Made by a program: the position numbers and the translations under genes
Source: DATHVR01 sp035461175
Lineage (GTDB): Bacteria; Actinomycetota; Acidimicrobiia; Spongiisociales; ZC4RG35
DNA length: 13,625 nt
Direction: 5' to 3'
Assembly: GCA_035461175.1 (NCBI GenBank)
Contig: DATHVR010000092.1
Location: 1-13,625 of the forward strand
Part shown: in pieces, positions 1 to 6,567 of the stretch
How positions within the stretch are numbered: the first letter of the stretch is position 1
How the letters are laid out: each line of letters starts with the position of its first letter
The notes under the pieces: model-generated
The model's database searches: none
Told to the model about the DNA's origin: nothing
Seen by the model: the letters and a program-made list of their open reading frames with translations, nothing else

Positions 1-33
1 GTAGCGCCGAAGCTGGTCGGTGGGTTCTTGCAT
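1..33 (-). CDS. Possible 5' end of a further operon gene, cut by the window edge
   Basis: An ATG at position 33 on the minus strand opens eleven codons (MQEPTDQLRRY) that run without a stop to the window edge. It lies 51 bp beyond the nitroreductase stop in the same direction, so it could be the next operon gene. The coding evidence is too short to test and no well-placed ribosome site is visible; a GGAG lies 13 nt upstream, farther than usual. No family can be named. Positions 34-84 show no gene or convincing terminator. Confidence 0.27.
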   Translation of the reverse strand, partial: MQEPTDQLRRY

Positions 34-84
34 ACTTCCGCGAGTTCTCCGTTCGGGAATCAAGTCTCCGGACAGGTCTGGCCG

Positions 85-696
85 TTACACCGCAGGATTC
101 GGGCCGCCCCACCGTTCCCGGTGGACGACCTCTTCCAGCGGACGCGGTCCCCGGTCGAGCGATCCCGACCGCCGGTCGGGAGCGGGGTGGCCCAGCGTAA
201 TGATTCCGATCGGCGCGTACTCGGCGGGGATGTCCAGGATCGAACGGAGCTCGTCAGTCGAATGCGCCCCGAGAAACCCGGCGGCGAGACCTTCGTCGAC
301 TGCCGCCAGCAGCAATGCCATCAGACCCGCACCGGCGTCCACCCACCAATAGGGGATCGGCCATTCGATCTCGCGGCCCTGGTCGTCGACCTTGTCGGGC
401 AGGCGGTAGCGCCGGTGGTAGGCCGCTTCGGACACCGACAGGACGATGAGGGCCGGGGCGCGGGACACCCACGGATCGAATCCCCGCGCCACGTACTCGG
501 ATTCTCCGGCCGCCTCGGCCACCTCCCGGCGGATGTCGGCGTCGGTGACCACTACCACCGCCAGACCCTGGCTGTATCCGGCCGACGGGGCTCGCAGCGC
601 CGCCCTGGCTACCCTCTCCAGGGCACCCGGTTCGATCGGCTCCGCGGTGTAGTTGCGCACCATGCGGCGGCGGCGGAGTACCTCGGTGAACTCCAT
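85..696 (-). CDS. Nitroreductase family protein (FMN-dependent)
   Basis: This is a 203-residue protein of the FMN-dependent nitroreductase fold, which moves electrons from NAD(P)H to nitroaromatics, quinones or other acceptors. The N-terminus has the basic FMN-phosphate cluster (RRRR at 8-11, then R14) and the conserved APSAGYSQ stretch at 36-43. The glycine/alanine-rich helix after WWVDAG and the C-terminal GHPAPDRR segment also fit the family, and the length is normal for single-domain members. ATG 696 is 3 nt after the stop of the upstream membrane-protein gene, so it is probably co-transcribed with the transhydrogenase genes. That would place a reductase next to a source of NADPH, but the physiological substrate cannot be read from sequence. 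No signal peptide or membrane segment is seen, so a cytoplasmic location is expected. The family call is firm; the substrate is unknown. Confidence 0.9.
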   Translation of the reverse strand: MEFTEVLRRRRMVRNYTAEPIEPGALERVARAALRAPSAGYSQGLAVVVVTDADIRREVAEAAGESEYVARGFDPWVSRAPALIVLSVSEAAYHRRYRLPDKVDDQGREIEWPIPYWWVDAGAGLMALLLAAVDEGLAAGFLGAHSTDELRSILDIPAEYAPIGIITLGHPAPDRRSGSLDRGPRPLEEVVHRERWGGPNPAV

Positions 697-699
697 CTG

Positions 700-1041
700 T
701 CAGCTCTGAGGTCGGGGCCCGACCATGCCGTAGCGGATCGCCCGGACCAGACCGGTGACGAGTGCGGCGATCCCGAGCAGCAGGATCAAGAAGGTGACGG
801 CCGATGAGAGAAAGGTGGCTGCCGTCACCAGCAGAGCCACCCCGATCGCCCCCAGGCCGAAGAGCAACAACTGGGGTCGGCCGCCTTCGTCCACCAGACG
901 GGAACTGTCGACCGTGGCGAACCACACCAGCGTCACCACCGTGGCGCCCAGGGTCGCCACCTCCACCGCCCCCGGAGCCGAGAAGAAGGTCAGCCAGAGC
1001 AGGAAGGCGACGACCGCGGCACCGAAGGCGACATCCCGGAT
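700..1041 (-). CDS. Small four-helix membrane protein, YrdB/DUF2568-like, apparent AUC start
   Basis: This small integral membrane protein of unknown function weakly resembles the YrdB/DUF2568 group. The only ordinary start in the open frame is GTG at 966, giving 88 residues and three membrane segments. However, the frame stays open further upstream. The 25 codons from 1041 to 967 are almost all G/C-ending and encode an obvious extra membrane helix (AAVVAFLLWLTFF). An in-frame TGA inside the end of pntB closes the frame before any ATG, GTG or TTG. A strong AAGGAGG at 1048-1054 sits 6 nt before an ATC codon at 1041, so the most consistent reading is a 113-residue protein started at AUC. Alternatives are GTG 966, or a small indel that separated the frame from the out-of-frame ATG at 1034. 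Helices lie near residues 5-20, 28-45, 55-75 and 78-98. The gene lies between pntB and the nitroreductase gene. Confidence 0.62.
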   Translation of the reverse strand: MRDVAFGAAVVAFLLWLTFFSAPGAVEVATLGATVVTLVWFATVDSSRLVDEGGRPQLLLFGLGAIGVALLVTAATFLSSAVTFLILLLGIAALVTGLVRAIRYGMVGPRPQS

Positions 1042-1042
1042 C

Positions 1043-2413
1043 TCAGGCCTCCTTGACCGCCGCCAGGATCTCGGTCAACCCCTCCCGGGCGTCGGCGAAC
1101 AGCATGAGGGTGTTCTCCATGTAGAAGAGGGGGTTGTCGATCCCGGCGAAACCGGGCGAGAGGCTTCGTTTGATCACCACCACCGTCGCCGCCCGGTCCA
1201 CGTCCAGGATCGGCATGCCGGCGATGGGGCTCTGGGGGTCCTCCCGAGCCGAAGGATTGACCACGTCATTGGCGCCCACCACCAGGGCGACGTCGGTATG
1301 GGGAAAGTCGTTGTTGATGTCCTCGAGGTCGTACAGCCGCTCGTAGGGCACATCGGCCTCGGCCAGGAGGACGTTCATGTGGCCGGGCATACGTCCGGCC
1401 ACCGGGTGGATGGCGTAGCGGACGTCCACGCCCCGGTCCGTCAGCGCCTGGGAGAGGTCACGCAGGGCGTGCTGGGCCTGAGCCACTGCCAGCCCGTAGC
1501 CAGGCACCACCACCACCGACCGGGCGTAGGCGAGGGTGATGGCGACATCGTCGGGGCTGGCCCGGCGCGCCACCTTGTCGGAGTCGGTCCCGGTCGGTCC
1601 CGCTCCCTCCCCTCCAAAGGCGCCGAACAGCACCTCGCCCAGGCTGCGGTTCATCGCCTTCACCATGATCATGGTGAGGATCAATCCGGCCGCTCCCACC
1701 AACGCACCCGAGATGATCAGGGCGTTGGAGCCGATGACGAAGCCGGCCGCGGATGCAGCCAGGCCCGACGCCGAGTTCAGGAACGAGATCACTACCGGCA
1801 TGTCGGCGCCGCCGATCGGGATCACCCGGGTGATGCCGAGGATGGCAGCGAGAGCGGCCACCGCCCAGGCCCAACTCATCTCGCCGCCGGCGGCCACCAG
1901 CATCACCGATGCCGCCACGGCACCGAGCGCCAGGACCGGGTCGACCAATCGCTGGCCTGGATAGTGGATCTGGCCGCCGGACATCAGCCCCTGCAGCTTG
2001 GCGAAGGCAACCAGGCTGCCGGTGAGAGTCAGCATCCCTATCAGGATCGAGATGGCGATCGTGATCAGAACCCGGGTCTCGTCGGCGGCCCGGGTCACCT
2101 CGGCCAGGGCGACCAGCGCCGAGGCTCCGCCTCCGAAGCCGTTGAACAACGCCACCAACTGGGGCATGTCGGTCATCTCGGTGCGGCGGGCCAGATAGGC
2201 GCCGACCGCGGCGCCCACCACCAGGCCGGCGAGGATCACGGTGTAGGAGATGATGGCCCGGTCGGCCAGGGTGACTATGACAGCCAGCAGCATCCCGGCC
2301 GCCGCCACCTGGTTGCCGGAGCGAGCCGTGGCGGGACTGGAGAGGCGGCGCAGACCCACGATGAAGAGGGAGGCGGCGATGATGTAGAGATAGCCGGCGA
2401 GGGTGATGTTCAT
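1043..2413 (-). CDS. pntB: NAD(P) transhydrogenase subunit beta
   Basis: This 456-residue beta subunit of the proton-translocating transhydrogenase carries most of the membrane domain (II) and the NADP(H)-binding domain III. The N-terminal ~270 residues form a series of hydrophobic helices. Domain III is unmistakable: GYGLAVAQAQ at 305-314 (NADP-binding loop), VAGRMPGH at 338-345, GANDVVNP at 380-387, and KRSL then GFAGIDNPLFY at 415-431. These are the standard PntB signatures and the length is full. The enzyme uses the proton-motive force to drive hydride transfer from NADH to NADP+. ATG 2413 overlaps the stop of the alpha-2 gene by 4 nt (ATGA), so translational coupling and fixed stoichiometry are likely. 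No substitutions at recognisable motifs were noticed. Confidence 0.97.
   Translation of the reverse strand: MNITLAGYLYIIAASLFIVGLRRLSSPATARSGNQVAAAGMLLAVIVTLADRAIISYTVILAGLVVGAAVGAYLARRTEMTDMPQLVALFNGFGGGASALVALAEVTRAADETRVLITIAISILIGMLTLTGSLVAFAKLQGLMSGGQIHYPGQRLVDPVLALGAVAASVMLVAAGGEMSWAWAVAALAAILGITRVIPIGGADMPVVISFLNSASGLAASAAGFVIGSNALIISGALVGAAGLILTMIMVKAMNRSLGEVLFGAFGGEGAGPTGTDSDKVARRASPDDVAITLAYARSVVVVPGYGLAVAQAQHALRDLSQALTDRGVDVRYAIHPVAGRMPGHMNVLLAEADVPYERLYDLEDINNDFPHTDVALVVGANDVVNPSAREDPQSPIAGMPILDVDRAATVVVIKRSLSPGFAGIDNPLFYMENTLMLFADAREGLTEILAAVKEA
1048..1054 (-). promoter_or_regulatory. Shine-Dalgarno site that decides the start of the small membrane protein
   Basis: AAGGAGG, a near-perfect ribosome site, lies within the last codons of pntB on the minus strand. 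It is 6 nt before the ATC at 1041 and 13 nt before an out-of-frame ATG at 1034. The normal spacing to ATC is the main reason for proposing the AUC start. Confidence 0.55.
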
Positions 2414-2700
2414 CGCTGGTCCTCGTGGCGGCGGAACATACCCAGCATTCGGTCCGTGACCATGAACCCGCCGACCACGTTGATGGTGGCCATCACCACG
2501 GCGAGAAAGCCCAGCACCGTGGCCAGTGTCTCGTTGCTGGATCCGGTGGCGATGAGGGCGCCGATGATCGAGATTCCCGAGATGGCGTTCGATCCCGACA
2601 TGAGCGGAGTGTGCAGGGTGGGCGGGACCTTGGTGATCACCTCGAAGCCCACGAAGGCGGCGAGGACGAATACCGTGATCGGTATGAGGAGTGCTTCCAT
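2410..2700 (-). CDS. pntAB: NAD(P) transhydrogenase subunit alpha-2 (membrane part of the split alpha subunit)
   Basis: This 96-residue protein corresponds to the C-terminal membrane portion of E. coli PntA, present here as a separate gene, as in Rhodospirillum-type enzymes. Three hydrophobic helices (about 5-22, 38-57 and 61-79) surround the highly conserved VPPTLHTPLMSGSNAISG loop at 25-42. The protein ends with a basic, cytosolic-looking TDRMLGMFRR tail. With PntB it builds the proton channel. The ATG at 2700 shares one base with the alpha-1 stop (TGATG) and its own stop overlaps the pntB start by 4 nt. The three subunits are thus encoded with no intergenic DNA. Splitting of alpha is a normal family variant, not a broken gene. 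Confidence 0.95.
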   Translation of the reverse strand: MEALLIPITVFVLAAFVGFEVITKVPPTLHTPLMSGSNAISGISIIGALIATGSSNETLATVLGFLAVVMATINVVGGFMVTDRMLGMFRRHEDQR

Positions 2701-3818
2701 CAGGCCGTCTCCTCCAGTTTTTCCTTGACTCGGGTGTGGATGACTTCTCCGTTCCGGGCCACCATCGTCTCGTGGACGATGTCGTCGTCCACCTCCAGGT
2801 CGAGCGCTGCGTCCTCGGTGCTCAAGAGTGCGATGAAGTTGACCACGTTCCGAGCGTAGAGCTGGCTGGCGTGGTTGGCCGAGCGGGAAGGAAGGTCGAG
2901 GGGAGCCATCACGGTGACACCGTCCACGGTTACCGTCTGTCCAGGCCGGCTCACGTCGCAGTTGCCGCCGGTGGCGGCGGCACCGTCGACGATCACCGAT
3001 CCTGGCCGCATCGCCGCCACCATCTCGGCCGTGACGAGACGCGGGGCGGGTCGCCCGGGGATGGCGGCCGTGGTGATGACGGCGTCGGCGGCGACGACAT
3101 GGTCGAAGAGTCCCGCCAGCAGCCTCGCCTCGGTGTCGTCGGCCAGTTCCCGGGCATAACCCCCGGTCTCGGCCGAGTCCTGGGACTCGATGTCGACCGA
3201 CACGAAGTTGGCTCCCAGCGACTCGACCTGTTCGGCGGCGGCGGCGCGCACGTCGAAGCCGTGGACCGAGGCCCCCAGCCGGCGGGCGGTGGCGATCGCC
3301 TGTAGGCCCGCCACCCCTGCACCCAGGATCAGGACCCGGGAGGGCCGGATGGTGCCGGCGGCGGTGGTGAGCATCGGGAAGATGCGGTCGCAGGCGGCCG
3401 CCGCCTCGATCACGGCCTGGTAGCCCACCAGGGTGGCCTGGGAAGAGAGGACGTCCATCGCCTGGGCCCGGGTGGTGCGGGGCACCAGTTCGAAGGCGAA
3501 CAGGGTGGTGCCGGTGGCGGCGAGCGGCTGGAGGGCGGCGGGCTCATCGAGGGGCTCGAGCAGGCCCAGCACCGCCCGCGAGGAGCCGATCTGGTCAGGA
3601 GCGGGTGGGTGGACGGTGACGAGAAGGTCGGCATCGGCGGCGGCGGCGATCCCGGCTCCGGCGTCCTCGTAGTCCGCGTCGGGATACCCGGCGCCGGCTC
3701 CGGCGCCCACTTCCATCGTGACCCGATGCCCGGCGGCGACCAGCCGGCGGACGCTGTCAGATGTGATCGCCACCCGGCGCTCACCGGGGCGCCGCGGGGC
3801 GAGTGCGTGAATGTGCAT
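2700..3818 (-). CDS. pntAA: NAD(P) transhydrogenase subunit alpha-1 (soluble NAD(H)-binding domain I)
   Basis: This 372-residue soluble domain I binds NAD(H) and transfers hydride to NADP in PntB domain III. It has the alanine-dehydrogenase/PNT N-terminal fold followed by a Rossmann domain. The RQD-loop residues match those of the Rhodospirillum enzyme in spacing: R114, Q119, D122 and S125 in PRTTRAQAMDVLSS. The dinucleotide motif is GAGVAG at 166-171. The acidic residue ending the second strand is D189 (GFDVR), as expected for NAD rather than NADP. Translation is taken to start at ATG 3818 (MHIHALAPRR) because homology begins there; the frame stays open upstream only as a shadow of the opposite gene. 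No Shine-Dalgarno is present, but an extended -10-like element lies 8 nt before the ATG, suggesting a leaderless message. It is first in the operon. Confidence 0.95.
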   Translation of the reverse strand: MHIHALAPRRPGERRVAITSDSVRRLVAAGHRVTMEVGAGAGAGYPDADYEDAGAGIAAAADADLLVTVHPPAPDQIGSSRAVLGLLEPLDEPAALQPLAATGTTLFAFELVPRTTRAQAMDVLSSQATLVGYQAVIEAAAACDRIFPMLTTAAGTIRPSRVLILGAGVAGLQAIATARRLGASVHGFDVRAAAAEQVESLGANFVSVDIESQDSAETGGYARELADDTEARLLAGLFDHVVAADAVITTAAIPGRPAPRLVTAEMVAAMRPGSVIVDGAAATGGNCDVSRPGQTVTVDGVTVMAPLDLPSRSANHASQLYARNVVNFIALLSTEDAALDLEVDDDIVHETMVARNGEVIHTRVKEKLEETA

Positions 3819-3825
3819 GACGCCA

Positions 3826-3834
3826 ATGGTGGCA
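3826..3834 (-). promoter_or_regulatory. Candidate extended -10 element for the pnt operon (leaderless)
   Basis: The minus strand reads TGC-CACCAT, with the hexamer at -13 to -8 relative to the pntA alpha-1 ATG. There is no purine-rich ribosome site. The same TGC-CAnnAT form precedes the pyrophosphatase ATG. The first hexamer base is C rather than T and no clear -35 is seen, so this is a pattern-based inference. Confidence 0.35.
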
Positions 3835-3901
3835 GAAAAGGGTCCGATTCCGCATACCGGACCCTGTACGCAACGACACGGTTGTGCTTGACTGCGAGTC
3901 G

Positions 3902-4807
3902 ATGACTTCTCAAGCGGGTGAGGCAACTCTGCGCGTCGTATGGACGAGGGGGAAGGGCTGTGCGGAGTTGGCCGAGCTTCTCGGTGCTTCCGATACCTCC
4001 CGCGTTTCGGGCAATCCGGTCGAGGCCTGTGTGAACGAGAAGGCCGATCTGCTCGTGGCCCGTCGCCTGCAGTCCGGCTTCGACCTCGTCGATACGGCGG
4101 TGCCCCTCGATGTCGATCCGGAGGGCCTCGACGCCGTGGTGGCGGCTGTGGCAGGAGGCCCTCATTCGGTGCTGGCCGCCCGTGTCGCCCGCCGCCTGGG
4201 TCGGGCGCTGAAGGTGCCGGCGTCGATGGTCTCGGCCCATCCTCTCGACTCCGACCCGGCCGAGGCGGTGCGGATCGTCGAGGAGATCTATCCCCAGGTG
4301 CCGGACATCGAGTACGTGACGATGCCGGCGGGCGACATGAGCAGCCTCGTCGAGCAACTTCCGGGAAGGACCCTGCTCGTCTTCGGGGCTCCGGGTGGCT
4401 CCTGGTTCCAGCGCCGCCTCTTCGGTCCCGGTGCCCGGCTCCGCTCCAACGCCCCCGCCGGGGCAGTGGTGGTGAAGTCGGCCCCGCGGCGCGTCTTCCA
4501 GGTGATGGGCGAGCCCGTGTTCGTGGCGCCGATGCTGCAAGCCCGCGACACGCTACGAATCCGACCCGAGACCACACTGGCGGTGGCGGAGGCGGGACGC
4601 CTGATCGGGCTGGTGCGCCGGCAGCGGCTGGCCGAGTTGCGCCCCGACACGCCGGTGGGCGAAGCCATGGAGGATCCGGTCTCGATCGGGCAGGTGGAAC
4701 CGGTGGAGGCGGCCCGCCCCCTGCAGCCGATGTTCGGCTCCGATCCGATCCCGGTCGTCGACGATGAGGAGCGATTGGTCGGAGGTCTGGTGGTACCGGC
4801 GGCGTGA
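3902..4807 (+). CDS. Universal-stress-like protein with C-terminal CBS domain pair
   Basis: This is a 301-residue putative soluble regulatory protein. Its middle part resembles a UspA-type domain: a helix after GGPHSVLAARVARRLGRAL, then the nucleotide-binding signature G-2x-G-9x-G at G162, G165 and G175, followed by a strand ending VVVKSAP. The usual Ser/Thr after the last glycine is proline. From about residue 195 two CBS-like repeats follow: VFQVMGEPVFVAPML...GRLIGLVRRQRL and TPVGEAMEDPVSIG...IPVVDDEERLVGGL. Both parts are families that commonly bind adenine nucleotides, so a sensor of energy or ionic state is plausible. The N-terminal ~75 residues are not recognised. GTG 3884 would add six residues (MLDCES); ATG 3902 is preferred, but neither has a ribosome site. 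The gene is divergent from pnt, and its stop overlaps the next gene by 4 nt (GTGA). Confidence 0.78.
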   Translation: MTSQAGEATLRVVWTRGKGCAELAELLGASDTSRVSGNPVEACVNEKADLLVARRLQSGFDLVDTAVPLDVDPEGLDAVVAAVAGGPHSVLAARVARRLGRALKVPASMVSAHPLDSDPAEAVRIVEEIYPQVPDIEYVTMPAGDMSSLVEQLPGRTLLVFGAPGGSWFQRRLFGPGARLRSNAPAGAVVVKSAPRRVFQVMGEPVFVAPMLQARDTLRIRPETTLAVAEAGRLIGLVRRQRLAELRPDTPVGEAMEDPVSIGQVEPVEAARPLQPMFGSDPIPVVDDEERLVGGLVVPAA

Positions 4808-5385
4808 GCTCCCGGAACCGGGCATTGATCCTCCTCGCCGTCGGGGTGGCGGCCATCGCCGTCTACGGATTGGCCACCGACAGCCCCTTCGTGGGCATCT
4901 ACCTGGCCGTGACGGTGGTTCTGACCCTGGTCATGGTCGGGATCGACCGCGCCGTCACCTTCGCCGACCCGGTCTTGTGGGGCCTCGCCCTGGTGGCGAT
5001 CGGCAACATGGCGGGTGGGGTGATCCTGGTCGACGACGGGACCCTCTACCTGGCCGACGTGCTGGGGCCGGTGCGGTATGACAAGATCTTCCACGCGTTC
5101 GCCACCGGGGTGGGCACGATTGCGGCGTGGGCGGCCTTGAAGCGGTGGGGAGAGCTATATCGACTCACCCCCGGCCTCGGATTCACGGTGGTGCTGATGG
5201 GATGCGGGGTGGGGGCGCTGGTGGAGGTCGTCGAGTACGTCGGGACCCTGGTCGTGGCCAACTCGAGTGTCGGCGACTACGGCAACAACATGCTGGACCT
5301 CGTCGCCAACCTGACCGGGGCGGTGGTGGGGGTGGGGCTGATTCGTCTGGGGACGCCCCGATTCCGCCGGGCGATAGGTGGTTAG
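4804..5385 (+). CDS. DUF2238/YjdF-like integral membrane protein
   Basis: This 193-residue membrane protein has about five hydrophobic helices (near 6-24, 30-47, 57-76, 97-112 and 127-145) plus a C-terminal helix at about 163-182. Polar motifs within the membrane region are typical of the DUF2238/YjdF group: YDKIFHAFATG at 92-102, EVVEY at 141-145 and DYGNNMLDLVANLTGA at 158-173. No biochemical function is established for these proteins; the conserved His, Glu and Asp could be functional, but that is a guess. The GTG start at 4804 overlaps the stop of the Usp-CBS gene by 4 nt, so coupled translation is likely. The ABC transporter ATPase starts 25 bp downstream. The position suggests a link to stress or osmotic adaptation by context only. 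Confidence 0.8.
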   Translation: MSSRNRALILLAVGVAAIAVYGLATDSPFVGIYLAVTVVLTLVMVGIDRAVTFADPVLWGLALVAIGNMAGGVILVDDGTLYLADVLGPVRYDKIFHAFATGVGTIAAWAALKRWGELYRLTPGLGFTVVLMGCGVGALVEVVEYVGTLVVANSSVGDYGNNMLDLVANLTGAVVGVGLIRLGTPRFRRAIGG

Positions 5386-5410
5386 TGTGACTGCGACCTC
5401 CGGAGGGCCC

Positions 5411-6514
5411 GTGACCGAAGAAATGATCCGCCTCGTCCACGTATCCAAGACCTTCCCCGGTGCCGCGGATCCGGCCGTCGCCGATCTCTCTTTCGAGGTC
5501 GGACGGGGTGAGTTCGTCACCCTGGTGGGACCGTCGGGATGCGGCAAGACCACCACCCTGAAGATGATCAACCGGATCATCGAGCCCAGCTCGGGCGAGA
5601 TCTGGGTCGACGGGATCGCCGCCATCGACACCCCTGCCCCGCAGCTGCGGCGCTCGATCGGCTACGTGATCCAACAGATCGGTCTGTTCCCGCACCGCAC
5701 CATCGCCCAGAACATCGCCACCGTCCCCGAGTTGCTGGGATGGGAGCGGAGGCGGATCCAGGAGCGGGTGGGACAGCTGGCGGAGATGGTCGGGCTGGAG
5801 TCGGCCCAGCTGGATCGGTATCCCTCGGAGCTCTCGGGTGGCCAGCAACAGCGGGTGGGCGTGGCCCGGGCGCTGGCCGCCGATCCCCCTGTGCTGCTGA
5901 TGGACGAGCCCTTCGGCGCCGTCGACCCGATCGTGCGGACCCGGCTTCAGGACGAGTTCCTCTCGCTCCAGGCCGAACTGCAGAAAACGGTGGTCTTCGT
6001 CACCCATGACATCGACGAGGCGATCCGGATGGGCGATCGCATCGCCATCCTGAACATCGGGGGTGTGCTGGAACAATTCGACACCCCGGATCGGATTCTC
6101 TCGCAACCGGCGTCGCCGTTCGTGGCCGACTTTCTGGGCGAGGATCGGGGGATCAAGCGCCTGTCTCTCATCAGACTAGATCAGCTCGATCTCCCCCTAG
6201 GCCCGGCGGTGGAGGCGGACGCCGGCCTCGACGAAGCTCGGCGGGTGATGGAGCGGGAGGGGACCGACTGGGTGGCGGTGCTCCACTCGGGGGCTCTGGC
6301 CGGATGGGTGTGGGGCAAGGACCTGGTTGGAGTGGAGCGGGTCGGGGATCTGAAGGTGGCGGATTTCCGGGTCACGGTGGACTGCAACGCCAGCTTGCGG
6401 GAGGCGCTCGACGCCATCGTCAACACCCACAACAACGTGGGGATGGTGGTGGACGAGGGTCGTTATCAGGGAATGCTGACCATGGATCTCCTCACCGCCG
6501 AGCTGATCGGATGA
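5411..6514 (+). CDS. Glycine betaine/choline/proline-type ABC transporter ATP-binding protein with CBS domains (OpuCA/ProV-like)
   Basis: This 367-residue ATPase powers a betaine-type osmoprotectant importer. Walker A is GPSGCGKT at 40-47 and the ABC signature SGGQQQR is at 142-148. Walker B with D-loop is LLMDEPFGAVD at 162-172 and the H-loop histidine is H199 (THD). The QIGLFPHRTIAQNI stretch is characteristic of the OpuA/ProV/OpuCA subfamily. From about residue 250 to the end are two CBS repeats, which in OpuA and OpuC proteins are linked to control by ionic strength or nucleotides. GTG 5411 is chosen because GGAGG at 5402-5406 lies just upstream and homology begins within a few residues; GTG 5378, GTG 5387 and ATG 5423 are alternatives. 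The stop (TGA 6512-6514) overlaps an ATG at 6511, the probable original start of the next gene. All catalytic motifs are intact. Confidence 0.92.
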   Translation: MTEEMIRLVHVSKTFPGAADPAVADLSFEVGRGEFVTLVGPSGCGKTTTLKMINRIIEPSSGEIWVDGIAAIDTPAPQLRRSIGYVIQQIGLFPHRTIAQNIATVPELLGWERRRIQERVGQLAEMVGLESAQLDRYPSELSGGQQQRVGVARALAADPPVLLMDEPFGAVDPIVRTRLQDEFLSLQAELQKTVVFVTHDIDEAIRMGDRIAILNIGGVLEQFDTPDRILSQPASPFVADFLGEDRGIKRLSLIRLDQLDLPLGPAVEADAGLDEARRVMEREGTDWVAVLHSGALAGWVWGKDLVGVERVGDLKVADFRVTVDCNASLREALDAIVNTHNNVGMVVDEGRYQGMLTMDLLTAELIG

Positions 6515-6567
6515 TGCCGAATGGCGCGAGTGATCCCGATGACAAGATGATCCCGATGACAAGATGA
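6511..6567 (+). other. 18-codon minicistron, probably the detached original 5' end of the permease gene
   Basis: An ATG at 6511 overlaps the ATPase stop as ATGA and opens 18 codons (MMPNGASDPDDKMIPMTR). They end in TGA 6565-6567, which in turn overlaps the permease ATG at 6564, again as ATGA. Removing one copy of the 17-bp repeat at 6531-6564 would put ATG 6511 directly in frame with the permease. The simplest reading is that this ORF is the remnant of the former permease start and now acts, at most, as a coupling leader. Whether it is translated is unknown. Confidence 0.55.
6531..6564 (+). repeat. Perfect 17-bp tandem duplication
   Basis: The unit TGATCCCGATGACAAGA occurs twice without a mismatch (6531-6547 and 6548-6564). 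The first five bases of a third copy (TGATC) follow. The unit length is not a multiple of three, so the duplication shifts the reading frame. It lies in the 49-bp gap between the ATPase stop and the permease ATG. Confidence 0.95.

Noticed and set aside
755..2728. Long plus-strand open frame (657 codons) opposite pntB and its neighbours
   Set aside because: It runs antisense to clear pntB and pntA alpha-2 genes, its translation is low-complexity His/Gly/Arg-rich, and no family is recognisable. Long antisense frames are expected in high-GC DNA.
2410..3818. Split of the PntA alpha subunit read as a frameshift or broken gene
   Set aside because: Separate alpha-1 and alpha-2 genes are a known normal form. 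Both parts are full length and joined by a TGATG overlap.
3819..4856. In-frame extension of pntA alpha-1 by about 346 codons upstream
   Set aside because: Homology begins at ATG 3818. The extension is Pro/Arg-rich and lies antisense to the Usp-CBS gene.
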